Of a stretch of DNA of 64,000 bases, positions 51,581-60,448 are shown one piece after another. Position 1 is the first letter of the stretch; every line of letters begins with the position of its first letter. Both the position numbers and the translations under genes were made by a program. Below the pieces are notes generated by a model, which saw only the letters and a list, made by a program, of their open reading frames with translations, was not told the origin of the DNA and ran no database searches. The DNA comes from Streptomyces sp. M41(2017) (GTDB lineage Bacteria; Actinomycetota; Actinomycetes; Streptomycetales; Streptomycetaceae), in assembly GCF_002078175.1 (NCBI RefSeq), contig NZ_MWFK01000001.1:5394001-5458000 (forward strand), written 5' to 3'.

Positions 51581-53731
51581 TCAGCCGGTCGCCTCCGCGT
51601 CGCGGAGGCTGAGGGCGAGGTCGTTCGTCATGGTGAAGAACGGCTTGGTGCGTGTGGCACCTCGGGTGGGGTGGGTGAGACGGGCGGCAGGGACAGTGTC
51701 GGTCGTCTTGCGGTCGACGATGTCGCCGCCGATGCGACCGATGGGAATCGGTGCGCCGCTCGCGCTCAGGCGAAGGTACAGGTCCCAGAGGTCGTGGTCC
51801 GTGGCCCGTTCGGCGAGCGCGGAAGCGTAGGGGACGGTACAGGTGAAGTGGCCCGGCCCAGGACCGATCCGGGTGATGGGCAGGACGATGTCATGGGCCT
51901 GGCCGTGGCGTGAGATGGCGACGACGGCGGCGGTGTCGGGCAGAGCCGCGTCGGGGCCGGGGGCCAGGAGCCGAGCGGAGACGACGGCGTGGTCGGCGGT
52001 CACGGCGAGTGAGGTGATCTCGGCGTGCGCGGGACGTTGCCAGACGCGCAGGGCGAGGTACCCGTCGGCCGTGGTGTACGGCAACCGGGAGATGACGACG
52101 TCTCCCGTGGCGGTGGGGGCACGACCGATGCTTCGGGCCTGCTCGGCCAGGCGGCATGTCAGCCGTATCCGGTCCTTGACCGGGGCGTCGCGGGGCAGGA
52201 CGTAGCAGTCCCAGCGCCCTTCGGCCAGTTGGTGACGGTCGGCCTCGAGAGTGATCGCTCCCGGCGCCTGCCCCGGGGCCGTCGCAGCGTCGGGGAACGG
52301 CAGGCGGATTTCGCGGCCCTTGGGATCCCGACGCATCCGAGCCAGGAAGTCGAGAGGCCCAGAGGGCAGGGCGCCTGCGTCCAGACGGACGGAGAGCGCG
52401 CCACTCGCGAGCACACGGGCTGTCGCGACCGGGCGAGAGCCGAGCTTCTCCTGAACCGGTGACGCTGTGGTGGGCGCCGCTGTGTGCGCCGCGGGCCGGG
52501 CTGTGGGCATCGCGGAACGCAGCCGTGACAGCAGATGGCCCCGGCCTCGTCTACCCGCCTTGCCCCGCTCACGCATGGCCTGGAGTTGGCCGATGAGGGT
52601 TTCGTAGCGGTCGGCGATCGCTGGTGGGGCGAAGTCGGCGGCTCGCTCTCGCGCTGCTGGGCCGAGGCGCCTGCGCTGTTCGTCGTCGTTCATGAGGTGG
52701 TGGAGGGCGGCGGCGTAGCCGTCGGTTCCGCTGTCGAGGTCGACGAGGAGTCCGTTGGTGTTGTGGTCGATGATTTCGGCGGGGCCGTGGGGGCAGTCGG
52801 TGGCGATGACGGGGACGCCGCAGTGCATGGCTTCGACGATGGTCATGCCGAAGGACTCCATGTCGGAGGAGACGGCGGCGATGGCTCCCTTGGCCCACTC
52901 GGTCTCGATGGGGGAGACCGGACCCATGAGGAAGATCCGGTCATACAGGCCTAGTTCGTCTATGCGGGCGCGCAGGGCCTTCTTCTCGGGGCCGCGGCCG
53001 TAGATGCGCAGGGTCCAGTCGGGGTGGGTGTCGGCGACCTTGGCGAAGGCGTCGACGAGGCGGTCGTAGCGCTTGACGGACACCAGTCGGCCGGCGGCGA
53101 CGATCACCTTGGAGTCGAGGCCGGCGAGTTCGACATCGGGAGTCGGCACCGCGTTGGGAATGCACAGAATGAGGGTGTCCAGATCCGTCAGTGCGTTTCG
53201 GTATTGGCGCGCGTCGGCTTCGGAGACGGTGACGAAGGCGTCGAGGCCGGCTATGGCTTTGTTCTGGTGGCCGCGCAGGGTGGGGTTGTGGGCGTCGAGG
53301 CTGAGGTGTTCTTGGCCGATGCGCAGGTAGCGGGGTTGTCCGTCGCGGGCGAGGTAGCCGTTGAGGTCGGGGCGGGTGGCGATGACGATGTCGGCGTCGG
53401 TGGTGCGCAGCCAGGTGCCGATGCGGTCGTCCTGGAGGGCGGAGTAGGGCAGGCGGGCGGAGTTCGCGGCGGCGCCGGTGTCGGGGAACATCGTGCAGGG
53501 CTGCTCGGTGAGTGGGTGCGCGCCGTCGTAGGTGGGGGAGTCCTCGCGCATGTCGATCAGTGAAGTGAGCCGCACGCGGGGGTGCAGGGGGATGGCGGGT
53601 TCGTCCTGGACGCGGTGCACGCTGACGACTTCCACCTCGTGCCGGTCGGTGAAGGCGCCGGAGAGGTTCGCGGTGGCGCGGATCGTGCCGCCGATGCCGT
53701 AGGCGTTGTTGATCAGAAAAGCGATCTTCAT
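51581..53731 (-). CDS. GT4 glycosyltransferase with C-terminal beta-rich double module
   Basis: A 716-residue protein from ATG 53731. Residues 1-380: GT-B GT4 fold (MKIAFLINNAYGIGGTIRATANLSGAF; VIVAAGRLVSVKRYDRLVDAFAKV; the nucleotide-sugar loop SSDMESFGMTIVEAMHCGVPVIATDCPHGPAEII). Residues 420-700 hold two related beta-sandwich-like modules, each ending in an RWDCYVLPRD / LWDLYLRLSA motif. Teichoic-acid and capsular-type glycosyltransferases carry such C-terminal modules. Convergent with the GH89 gene. Confidence 0.85.
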   Translation of the reverse strand: MKIAFLINNAYGIGGTIRATANLSGAFTDRHEVEVVSVHRVQDEPAIPLHPRVRLTSLIDMREDSPTYDGAHPLTEQPCTMFPDTGAAANSARLPYSALQDDRIGTWLRTTDADIVIATRPDLNGYLARDGQPRYLRIGQEHLSLDAHNPTLRGHQNKAIAGLDAFVTVSEADARQYRNALTDLDTLILCIPNAVPTPDVELAGLDSKVIVAAGRLVSVKRYDRLVDAFAKVADTHPDWTLRIYGRGPEKKALRARIDELGLYDRIFLMGPVSPIETEWAKGAIAAVSSDMESFGMTIVEAMHCGVPVIATDCPHGPAEIIDHNTNGLLVDLDSGTDGYAAALHHLMNDDEQRRRLGPAARERAADFAPPAIADRYETLIGQLQAMRERGKAGRRGRGHLLSRLRSAMPTARPAAHTAAPTTASPVQEKLGSRPVATARVLASGALSVRLDAGALPSGPLDFLARMRRDPKGREIRLPFPDAATAPGQAPGAITLEADRHQLAEGRWDCYVLPRDAPVKDRIRLTCRLAEQARSIGRAPTATGDVVISRLPYTTADGYLALRVWQRPAHAEITSLAVTADHAVVSARLLAPGPDAALPDTAAVVAISRHGQAHDIVLPITRIGPGPGHFTCTVPYASALAERATDHDLWDLYLRLSASGAPIPIGRIGGDIVDRKTTDTVPAARLTHPTRGATRTKPFFTMTNDLALSLRDAEATG

Positions 53732-54117
53732 GGTGCTCCCGCGCACCCGCCGTCCGGGGAAGCGCTGTCGTCGGTGGGGCTGACAGCCGCCGCACAGGAA
53801 AAGGTGTAGACCAAAGATCAGCAGTGTATACAGAAGCCTCAACATCCATGAAGTCGGGCCATCGGCCACCTTGTCCTGAACCGGGGGACCAGGCGCCAGG
53901 CTGTCACTGGACCGTGAGGCCCGCCGCAGGCGCCGCGCTCGCCGGCCGGTGTCATGGCACACGGCAGGCCTGACGTCACGTGGCGTGCGCGGTCTGCTGT
54001 CGGAAGACCGCAGGCTCGCAGCAGTACGGTGCGATGGGGTGCGGCTGGACGCGCCGGATCGTCGCCGGTCGAGCCACCACCCTCGCGGGGCGACGAGCGA
54101 GCCGCCACACTGGTTCC
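53732..54117. promoter_or_regulatory. 386-nt divergent intergenic region
   Basis: Separates the GT4 gene (minus) from the AraC gene (plus). The AT-richer patch at about 53800-53835 is probably the GT4 promoter. No inverted repeat stood out. Confidence 0.45.
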
Positions 54118-54960
54118 ATGGAATACGTCGGCCGGGTGCCCGCGCCGCCGCTCGACCGGTTCATCGACGACATCTACTGCCTGTCCGGGGTGCCGACCCA
54201 CCGGCTGGTGAACGTTCCGCCGATGCCGTCGGCGCACTTGTTCCTCCACCTGGACGGGCCCGTCCGCCTGTGGGACTCCGACCGGGAGACGCCGCCGGCC
54301 GTGTTCACGGACGGGTGGTTCATGGGCGTATGGACCAGGCGCTTCCTCTTCGAGTACCCCGCCCATGTCCGGCTGGTAGGGGTGCACTTCAAACCGTGGG
54401 GGATGTCGCCGTTCGTCGACATGCCGGCGGCCGAGCTGCGCAACCGATGGGTACCCGTCGACGCCGTGTGGAGGCGCTCTGTGGACCGGATGCGCAACCG
54501 GCTCGGCGACGTCACGTCGCCGGAGGAGACGTTGCTCGTCCTGGAGGAGGAACTGCGGTCGCGGCTCGCCGACGCCCCGGGGCGCGGCCTCGACCTGGTC
54601 CGGCACACGGGCGGCCGTCTGGAGATGACGCATGGCGGGATCTCGGTCGGTGCGCTCGCCGACGCCGCCGGGGTGAGCGGAAATCACCTGGCCAACCTGT
54701 TCAAGGCTCATGTCGGTGTCACCCCGAAGCACGTGGCGCGGATCTACCGCTTTGCCCGGCTGATCATCTCCGTGGACGCCCAGGGGCCGGTCGACTGGGC
54801 GGAACTCGCGCAAAGGGCGGGCTACTTCGATCACGCCCACTTCAGCAGGGAGTTCAAGGACTTCACCGGTCACACGCCGACGGAGTACCTGGCTCTCTGG
54901 CGTCGATTCCCCGCCGAGCGGCGAGGCCCGCAGGACTACGGCCCGATGCCCGCTGATTGA
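54118..54960 (+). CDS. AraC-family transcriptional regulator
   Basis: A 280-residue protein. The ATG at 54118 is used because the upstream part of the frame (from 53980) is Arg/Cys-rich and unlike the family. An N-terminal cupin-like effector domain (FIDDIYCLSGVPTHRLVNVPPMPSAHLFLHLDG) precedes two HTHs: ISVGALADAAGVSGNHLANLFKAHVGVTPKHVARI and DWAELAQRAGYFDHAHFSREFKDFTGHTPTEYL. It is 73 nt upstream of the reductase gene at 55034 and may control it. Confidence 0.88.
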   Translation: MEYVGRVPAPPLDRFIDDIYCLSGVPTHRLVNVPPMPSAHLFLHLDGPVRLWDSDRETPPAVFTDGWFMGVWTRRFLFEYPAHVRLVGVHFKPWGMSPFVDMPAAELRNRWVPVDAVWRRSVDRMRNRLGDVTSPEETLLVLEEELRSRLADAPGRGLDLVRHTGGRLEMTHGGISVGALADAAGVSGNHLANLFKAHVGVTPKHVARIYRFARLIISVDAQGPVDWAELAQRAGYFDHAHFSREFKDFTGHTPTEYLALWRRFPAERRGPQDYGPMPAD

Positions 54961-55033
54961 TTTCTTACATGCCCGGATCCTCCGGCCGCGCAAGGATTGC
55001 AGTGAACCCGCAACGAGACGTGGAGGAGGACCC

Positions 55034-55645
55034 ATGGGCAGGGTGATCATGCACAGCGTGGTGTCGGTGGACGGCTTCATCGCCGACGAGAAGGGCGAGG
55101 TCGGGCCCCTTCACGAGTGGTACTTCAGCGGTGACGTCCCGATCGTCGTGGGCCGGGGCGAGCAGTACGACCATTCCGGATCCGAAAGCGGCTTCAAGGT
55201 CTCGCCCGCCTCCGCGGATCATGTCCGGTCGATGTGGGAGTCGATCGGCACCATCGTGATGGGCCGCAACCTGTTCGACCTGGTGAACGGCTGGGAGGGC
55301 AGGCCACCCGCGGGTGATCACGTGGTCGTGGTGTCCCATCGGCCCAAGCCCGAGGGGTGGCACCCGGAGGCGTCGTACCACTTCGTCGACGGCGTGAGGG
55401 CCGCGATCGACACGGCCCAGGAACTCGCCGGCGAGCGAGTCGTCGCCGTGAACGCCGGCGACGCCGGCGCCCAGATCCTCGCGGCCGGTCTCGTGGACGA
55501 GGTGGCGATGGACGTGGTCCCCGTGGTGTTCGGATCGGGCAGACGCTTCTTCGGCGGCATCGACGGACAGCACCTGCTGGAGGATCCGCACGTGGTCATC
55601 CAGGGTGACAGGGTGCTGCACCTGCAGTTCAAGGTGCGCCGCTAG
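55034..55645 (+). CDS. RibD C-terminal/DHFR-like reductase
   Basis: A 203-residue protein: MGRVIMHSVVSVDGFIADEKGEVG is the N-terminal strand-helix pair of RibD_C/DHFR-like enzymes; GTIVMGRNLFDLVNGW, VVVSHRP, VVAVNAGDAGAQILAAGLVDEVAMDVVPVVFGSGRRFF complete the pyridine-nucleotide fold. A ~20-residue insertion after the first helix is common in actinobacterial versions. These use NADPH to reduce pterin- or flavin-like substrates; actual substrate unknown. Confidence 0.85.
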   Translation: MGRVIMHSVVSVDGFIADEKGEVGPLHEWYFSGDVPIVVGRGEQYDHSGSESGFKVSPASADHVRSMWESIGTIVMGRNLFDLVNGWEGRPPAGDHVVVVSHRPKPEGWHPEASYHFVDGVRAAIDTAQELAGERVVAVNAGDAGAQILAAGLVDEVAMDVVPVVFGSGRRFFGGIDGQHLLEDPHVVIQGDRVLHLQFKVRR

Positions 55646-55656
55646 AGCACAGGAAG

Positions 55657-55687
55657 ACGGGAGCACGGGAGCACGGGAGCACGCGAG
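55657..55687 (+). repeat. 8-nt minisatellite ACGGGAGC
   Basis: Three exact ACGGGAGC units (55657-55680) plus a partial, one-mismatch fourth unit, 12 nt after the reductase stop. Intergenic and of no evident function. Confidence 0.75.
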
Positions 55688-55748
55688 TGAATGCGGGAGT
55701 GCACCCGAAGCCGTTGTAGCGCCTCGTATTCCCCGCTACGCTCTCCGG

Positions 55749-55985
55749 GTGAAGCAGATCAACGTGCGTGTGGACGACGAGACCGCTGCCACCATCGAGA
55801 AGCGGGCCGAGGCGGCGGGGCTGACCGTGCCCGAGTACGCCAAGCAGGTGCTCGCTGACGAGGGCAACGACGTACGGCACCGCTTCCTCGCCGCGGGCGC
55901 GCACTTCACCGACCTCTTCGCCGACGCCTTCGCCGAGGAATTCGGGGCCCCGAACACCGACCGCGGACCGGCGGCCGCCGCGTGA
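55749..55985 (+). CDS. Antitoxin-like small protein (ribbon-helix-helix type)
   Basis: A 78-residue protein from a GTG at 55749. The N-terminal KQINVRVDDETAATIEKRAEAAGLTVPEYAKQVLADE is a ribbon-helix-helix DNA-binding pattern, followed by an acidic region (FTDLFADAFAEEFGAP) that could wrap a toxin. It overlaps the downstream gene by 4 nt (GTGA), the standard toxin-antitoxin order in this group. Confidence 0.75.
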   Translation: MKQINVRVDDETAATIEKRAEAAGLTVPEYAKQVLADEGNDVRHRFLAAGAHFTDLFADAFAEEFGAPNTDRGPAAAA

Positions 55986-56356
55986 TCGTGCGCATCGACC
56001 GCGCCTGGCTTCTCGACCTCGCACACCGCCACCTTCCCGGAGACCCCGACGTCACGGACTTCGGAACGCTCGCGGCAGCGGCGGCCCGGCACACCGACGC
56101 GGTCATGGACACCCCCGTCTACACCGAGGTCCACCACCGAGCCGCCTCCCTCATGCATCAGCTGATCCGTTGCCCGGCGCTGGCGCACTCCAACGAACTC
56201 TTCGGCGCCGTCGTGGCCGCCTCGTACCTGTCGGTGAGCGGCGTCATCGTGGACGTACAGCCCAAGCAGGCCGCCGCGCTCGCGGCCCGCGTCAGCCGCG
56301 ACGCCCTGGACGTCAGGGGCATCGCCGCCGAGATCAAGGGATGGGCCGCCCGCTGA
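55982..56356 (+). CDS. Fic/Doc-like toxin partner with degenerate active motif
   Basis: A 124-residue all-helical protein from a GTG. Size, first helix (VIVRIDRAWLLDLAHRHL) and the stretch AHSNELFGAVVAASYLSVSGV, which sits where Doc has HxFxDxNKRT followed by a buried helix and turn, point to the Doc family. The catalytic Asp, Asn, Lys and Arg of that motif are missing, so kinase-type Doc activity is doubtful. Paired with the RHH antitoxin-like gene. Confidence 0.65.
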   Translation: MIVRIDRAWLLDLAHRHLPGDPDVTDFGTLAAAAARHTDAVMDTPVYTEVHHRAASLMHQLIRCPALAHSNELFGAVVAASYLSVSGVIVDVQPKQAAALAARVSRDALDVRGIAAEIKGWAAR

Positions 56357-56505
56357 GCTCCGGCCCGGGACGCACAGGCCGACCTCTGCCACGGTCCTCC
56401 TGGCCCCCCCCGGCACCCCATCCGCATCATCGCCGCGGACCGGCGGACCGGCGGACCGGGTTCCCCCACCGCAGGTCGGCAGGGGGAAGCGTGTAAGGGT
56501 GGGGC

Positions 56506-56982
56506 ATGACGACAGACCGTTTTGAAGTCACTCGCCAGATCGCCGCACCCCCGTCGACGATCTTCGAAGTGCTGCGATCCCCGCAGGGCCACGTGGACAT
56601 CGACAGCTCGGGGATGCTGCAGTCCGCAGAGGGCGATCGCGTGAGCGCGGTGGCGGACGAGTTCGTCGTCCACATGGACCGGGAGGCTCTGGGAGACCTC
56701 CCCATGGGCCGGTACGACGTCACGGTGATCGTCACCCGCTACGAACGGGACGCGCTCCTGGAATGGACGATCTCGGGCACCGTCCAGCCACCCATACGCC
56801 ACCTCTACGGGTACCGCCTCGAACCCAGCCAGTGGGGCACCCTCGTCACGTCGTACTACGACTGGAGCCAGATCGAGGACAAGTACCGCGAGGCCGGCAT
56901 CTTCCCCGTCATCCCGGAGGCCGGTCTGCGCGCCACGCTCGGCATTCTCGCTCGCACCGTCGAATCGGTCGACCGCCACTGA
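56506..56982 (+). CDS. SRPBCC (START-like) domain protein
   Basis: A 158-residue protein with a polyketide-cyclase/START fold: FEVTRQIAAPPSTIFEVLRSPQGHVDIDSSGML opening, then beta-strands (MGRYDVTVIVTRYERDALLEWTISG... LYGYRLEPSQWGTLVTSYYDWS) and a long C-terminal helix (GLRATLGILARTVESV). Typical of actinobacterial stand-alone SRPBCC proteins binding small hydrophobic ligands. Function unknown. Confidence 0.82.
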   Translation: MTTDRFEVTRQIAAPPSTIFEVLRSPQGHVDIDSSGMLQSAEGDRVSAVADEFVVHMDREALGDLPMGRYDVTVIVTRYERDALLEWTISGTVQPPIRHLYGYRLEPSQWGTLVTSYYDWSQIEDKYREAGIFPVIPEAGLRATLGILARTVESVDRH

Positions 56983-57168
56983 TACGCGGCTGGGAGTCCC
57001 CTGATCCGAGCGGAGTCGAGAACCCTGGCCCGGCGGTGAGCCTCCGGTGGCAACTCCCCGGTAGGTGGGGCCGGTTCGTGAATCCGCCGGGTGCGGTGGA
57101 GAGGAACCTCCGCGCGCCTGGTGCCGCCATCACGGCGTTCGTCCGGTGAGCGAGCCGGTTGCGACGAA

Positions 57169-57204
57169 CTCCTAAGCTCGGACGATCTCCTAAGCTCGGG
57201 TGAT
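57169..57204 (+). repeat. 18-nt direct tandem repeat over the HD gene start
   Basis: Units 57169-57186 and 57187-57204 match at 16 of 18 positions and share CTCCTAAGCTCGG. The second unit contains the start codon of the HD-domain gene. It may be a regulator site or a recent slippage duplication. Confidence 0.75.
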
Positions 57205-57799
57205 GCAGACTCCAGGCCTCGCCGAGATCCGATCACTGCACGAGAAGTACGCGCCGAACACCGAAGCGCTCGACGTGGTCTTCACGCACTGCCAGATCGT
57301 CTGGTCCATCGCGAAGAGACTCATCCCTTCCGCGGGCCGAGAAGTCGACGAGAACCTTGTACGGGCCGGCTCCCTGCTGCACGACATCGGCGTCTACCGC
57401 CTCCTCGACGCGTCGGGGAGAGTCGACGAACGCAACTACGTGCGTCACGGACTCCTGGGCCACGAAATCCTCGCCGAGGAAGGATTCTCCGAGGAACTCT
57501 GTCGATTCTGCTCCTGCCACACGGGCGTCGGCCTGACGAAACAGGACATCGAACGGCAGGGCCTGCCCTTGCCGGCCGCCGACTACGTGGCGGTCACCGT
57601 CGAAGAGCAACTCGTCATGTACGCCGACAAGTTCCACACCAAGTCCACTCCGCAGAGATTCCTCACGGCAGCCTCGTACGCTCGATACGTCGCACGTTTC
57701 GGCCCCGACAAGACGGCCGCCTTCGACAACCTGCGCGCGAGGTTCGGTGAACCGGAGCTGACCGACGTGGCGGCCGAGCACCGACACGCACTGGTCTAG
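57203..57799 (+). CDS. HD-domain metal-dependent phosphohydrolase
   Basis: A 198-residue protein. Metal-binding residues appear as THCQIVW (His), GSLLHDIG (HD pair, near residue 62), GLLGHEILAEEGF (His) and VMYADKFHT (Asp), the complete HD set. It resembles the YpgQ/nucleotidase or phosphodiesterase-like HD group. Stand-alone gene. Confidence 0.85.
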   Translation: MQTPGLAEIRSLHEKYAPNTEALDVVFTHCQIVWSIAKRLIPSAGREVDENLVRAGSLLHDIGVYRLLDASGRVDERNYVRHGLLGHEILAEEGFSEELCRFCSCHTGVGLTKQDIERQGLPLPAADYVAVTVEEQLVMYADKFHTKSTPQRFLTAASYARYVARFGPDKTAAFDNLRARFGEPELTDVAAEHRHALV

Positions 57800-57871
57800 C
57801 GGTCGCGAGCCCGCGCGCCATCGGGAACCTGGTCCAGGGGACGTCTCCCCCTTCCCGGCGGCCGGCGGCGA

Positions 57872-58555
57872 TCACCAGCGCGCGACGGCCCCCTTCCGGC
57901 CTCCGATCGTGCGCAGGTACTCCAGGTACTGGACGGGGTCCGGTCCGTGAGCGAGGTCCTGGGCTCCGTGGCGGACGTGGGTCAACGTGCCGTCGGATGC
58001 GATGCGCAGCATGGTGGTGGCGTGGTGCGGGGCGTCGATGTCGCGCAGGGCGTCGGCGCTGGTGATGTGGATGTCGGGGCCGAACATCGTCGAGGCGTGG
58101 CCGGCGGTGGGGGCGGGCGCCTGGCCGGTGCGGTTGGCGCTGCTGACGTACAGGTGGGGAAACCGTTCCAGCAGCGAGGCCAGGGGCCGCCAGCGGGCGC
58201 CGAAGAGGAGCAGGTGGTTGTCGCGCAGGGCGGGGAGGGCCCAGGGGGGCGGGGTGGCGTCCTTGCGCAGGGGCACCAGCAAGGTGACGAGTTCGGTGCG
58301 CAGCAGGTCGAGTGCCCTGTCGAGGGCGGCAGGCGTCAGGTCGAGTGCGGGGGAGAGGTCCGCCCAGGTGGTGTCGTCGTGGACCCATAGGGCGACTTCC
58401 TGGCCGGCGGGTCGCCCCTTGGCCTTGTTGACCATTTGGGGATCGGTGGCGGCGACGACGTACGTCAGGGGGCTGGGGTTGGGCAGGATCGCGGCCTGTC
58501 CGGCGGCCAGGGCATCGGCGGCAGGGCAGGTGTCGGGCAGTGCGGTGCCCGGCAT
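57872..58555 (-). CDS. YrdC/Sua5-like nucleotide-binding protein
   Basis: A 227-residue protein; the frame continues upstream, but only the part after ATG 58555 is protein-like. It carries the YrdC signature PSPLTYVVAATDPQMVNKAKGRPAGQ (with KGRP) and YVSSANRTGQAP (the SANxSG-like loop). Classical members make threonylcarbamoyl-AMP for t6A tRNA modification. It begins 11 nt after the aldolase-like gene, so a specialised role is more probable than the housekeeping one, although this is inference. Confidence 0.75.
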   Translation of the reverse strand: MPGTALPDTCPAADALAAGQAAILPNPSPLTYVVAATDPQMVNKAKGRPAGQEVALWVHDDTTWADLSPALDLTPAALDRALDLLRTELVTLLVPLRKDATPPPWALPALRDNHLLLFGARWRPLASLLERFPHLYVSSANRTGQAPAPTAGHASTMFGPDIHITSADALRDIDAPHHATTMLRIASDGTLTHVRHGAQDLAHGPDPVQYLEYLRTIGGRKGAVARW

Positions 58556-58566
58556 CGGGAGTCCGT

Positions 58567-59829
58567 TCAGGAAGCGGGCGTGGTGGTGGGCGCGGTGGCG
58601 TCGGCGGTGAGGCCGTCGAGGTAGGCGGCGAAGTCCGCGTCGGTGACGACGGCCCGGCCCTGCCGGTAGGCGCGGTCCTTGACCCAGGCCAGAGCGGTAC
58701 GCGTGTGGGCCGGGGTGAGGTGATGACCGAGGCGTTCGGCGACCGCGCGCAGGACGCGTTGGCTGGCGAGGTGGGTCAGCACCACGCTCGGGGCAAGGCC
58801 CAGGTGCTCCTCGGGATCGTAGGGCTGGAACGTCCTGGGGTGCGTGAAAGGGGTGCCGGTCGAGATGGTGGCGACGCCGGTGCCCACGATGGGCGTGGTG
58901 ACGGTGAGCGGGACGCCGGTCTCGGCGGACACCATCCGGGCGATGCCGGGCAGCCGGGTCAGGTCCGGTGTCGTCCACCACGGCGCGCAATCGGGGCCGA
59001 GGACCTGCGCGGCCTTCGCCGGATCGTGGGCGAGCAGGAAGAGCAGCTGCTCGGTGGCCACCATTCCACTGCGCTCGGCCATCCCGAGCCAGGAGCAGGC
59101 GGCCACCCTGGCCCCGCTCTCCAGCGCGGCCAGGGTGTTGGCCAGGCCGAGGCCCAGGTCGTTGTGCAGGTGGGAAACCAGTACCGCCTCCGGTCCCGCT
59201 GCGGTCGCCACCCGCTGGAACAGTGTGCGGGTCTGCCCGGGCAGCAGATCACCGACGGTGTCCGCCAGCACGATCGTGCCCGCGCCCTGGGCCGTCATCG
59301 ACCCCGCGTACTCGCCGACCAGCGCGTGGTCCGCGCGTGGCGCGTCCACCAGGCACACGTCCACGGCGACTCCGTCCGCCAGGTCAACGGCCGCCTTGAC
59401 CACGTCCAGGCCACCGGCCAGGGCCTCCCGGGCATCGCTGTGCACCAGGGCCTGCGCGGTCGCCTCCGACGCCGCCACGATCACCATCACGCGCGCGTGC
59501 GCCGCACCCCGGACCGAGCTCAGGGCCAGACGCACGTCCGACAGCGTGCCCCGGCAGATCGCCGCGGGGCTCACCGAACCCTGTGCCTCCAGCGCGACGT
59601 GACGCGTCGCCTCGAACTCCTGCGCACACACCGAGGGGAAACCCGCCGCGAACACCACATGCCGCGGCCCGTCCGCTCCGAAGACGGCCCCCTGTTCCCG
59701 GGCCAGGCGCACCCGGAAGTCGGCGCCCATCAATGTCTTGGCCTGTGCTCCGTCGCGCGCCGACTCCTCGAAGAGCACCACACGACCGGCCAGCGCCGAC
59801 TCCCGCACCACATCCACTGACGCCACCAC
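58567..59829 (-). CDS. DRE-TIM metallolyase (isopropylmalate/homocitrate synthase-like)
   Basis: A 420-residue protein from GTG 59829 (59826 and 59907 are alternatives). The HMGL-like TIM-barrel motifs occur in altered form: EESARDGAQAKTLMG (the Asp-Gln pair of LRDGxQ), VFAAGFPS, VLADTVGDLLPGQ and SHLHNDLGLGLANTLAALESGA with metal-binding His-x-His and Asn, then GMAERSG in place of GxGERxGN. It lacks the LeuA regulatory domain. It should condense acetyl-CoA with an oxo acid, or cleave a related product. Operon with the YrdC-like gene; acceptor substrate unknown. Confidence 0.78.
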   Translation of the reverse strand: MVASVDVVRESALAGRVVLFEESARDGAQAKTLMGADFRVRLAREQGAVFGADGPRHVVFAAGFPSVCAQEFEATRHVALEAQGSVSPAAICRGTLSDVRLALSSVRGAAHARVMVIVAASEATAQALVHSDAREALAGGLDVVKAAVDLADGVAVDVCLVDAPRADHALVGEYAGSMTAQGAGTIVLADTVGDLLPGQTRTLFQRVATAAGPEAVLVSHLHNDLGLGLANTLAALESGARVAACSWLGMAERSGMVATEQLLFLLAHDPAKAAQVLGPDCAPWWTTPDLTRLPGIARMVSAETGVPLTVTTPIVGTGVATISTGTPFTHPRTFQPYDPEEHLGLAPSVVLTHLASQRVLRAVAERLGHHLTPAHTRTALAWVKDRAYRQGRAVVTDADFAAYLDGLTADATAPTTTPAS

Positions 59830-60028
59830 TCGACCCCGTCTCGACGCAATGGTCACGCACCCGGAACGGTGTGACCCCGCTCGCAGGATGGCAGACGAAA
59901 ACCGCAAAGGCGGTGTAAATACCGATACGGCTCAGGCGGGTTGAGATCGTGGGATATCGTGCCGGACATCGACATCGGCGGCCCCCCGTCCAACGGTTCT
60001 CGTGTCGGACACCACCGCGGTTCACTGA

Positions 60029-60403
60029 AGTACCTGGAGCGAAGTCGGCTCTGCGGGAACCCCCCCACCCACCTTCATCAACAACCGCCTGTGGGGGACC
60101 GGCCGTTCGATCGAGTACTTCGACTCCAATCGCGAACCCGCCGGCAAGGGGCAGTACTTCATGCTGGGCGCGGGGCACTACACCACTGGAGTTGCCAAGG
60201 TCACCGTCAACTACGGCAACAAGCCGAAGGAGTACCCGGCTGTCATGGCGGGCGGCGCGTTCGTCTATGCGGCGGCTCTCCGTCCCGACACCGCTCCCGG
60301 CCCGCACTGCGCGGGTCCGAGCCCCTACATCCATGCCTACGACGCGTCAGGCAAGGAGGTCCACGACCAGACGAAGGACCCGCAGTTCACCAGCGAGCCG
60401 TAG
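60029..60403 (+). pseudogene. 5'-truncated remnant of a secreted protein gene
   Basis: From about 60060 a frame reads PTFINNRLWGTGRSIEYFDSNREPAGKGQYFMLGAGHYTTGVAKVTVNYGNKPKEYPAVMAGGAFVYAAAL... to a stop at 60403, a beta-rich pattern like a protein's C-terminal end. The same frame is stopped upstream at 60026, with no initiation codon before ATG 60161, and a run of seven C residues (60060-60066) sits at the point where similarity fades. The N-terminal part has been lost or lies in another frame. Family not recognised. Confidence 0.5.
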
Positions 60404-60448
60404 GACGGCGTCCCGCGCGGTGAGGTCGGCGCGTGGAGGAGGACCGGG

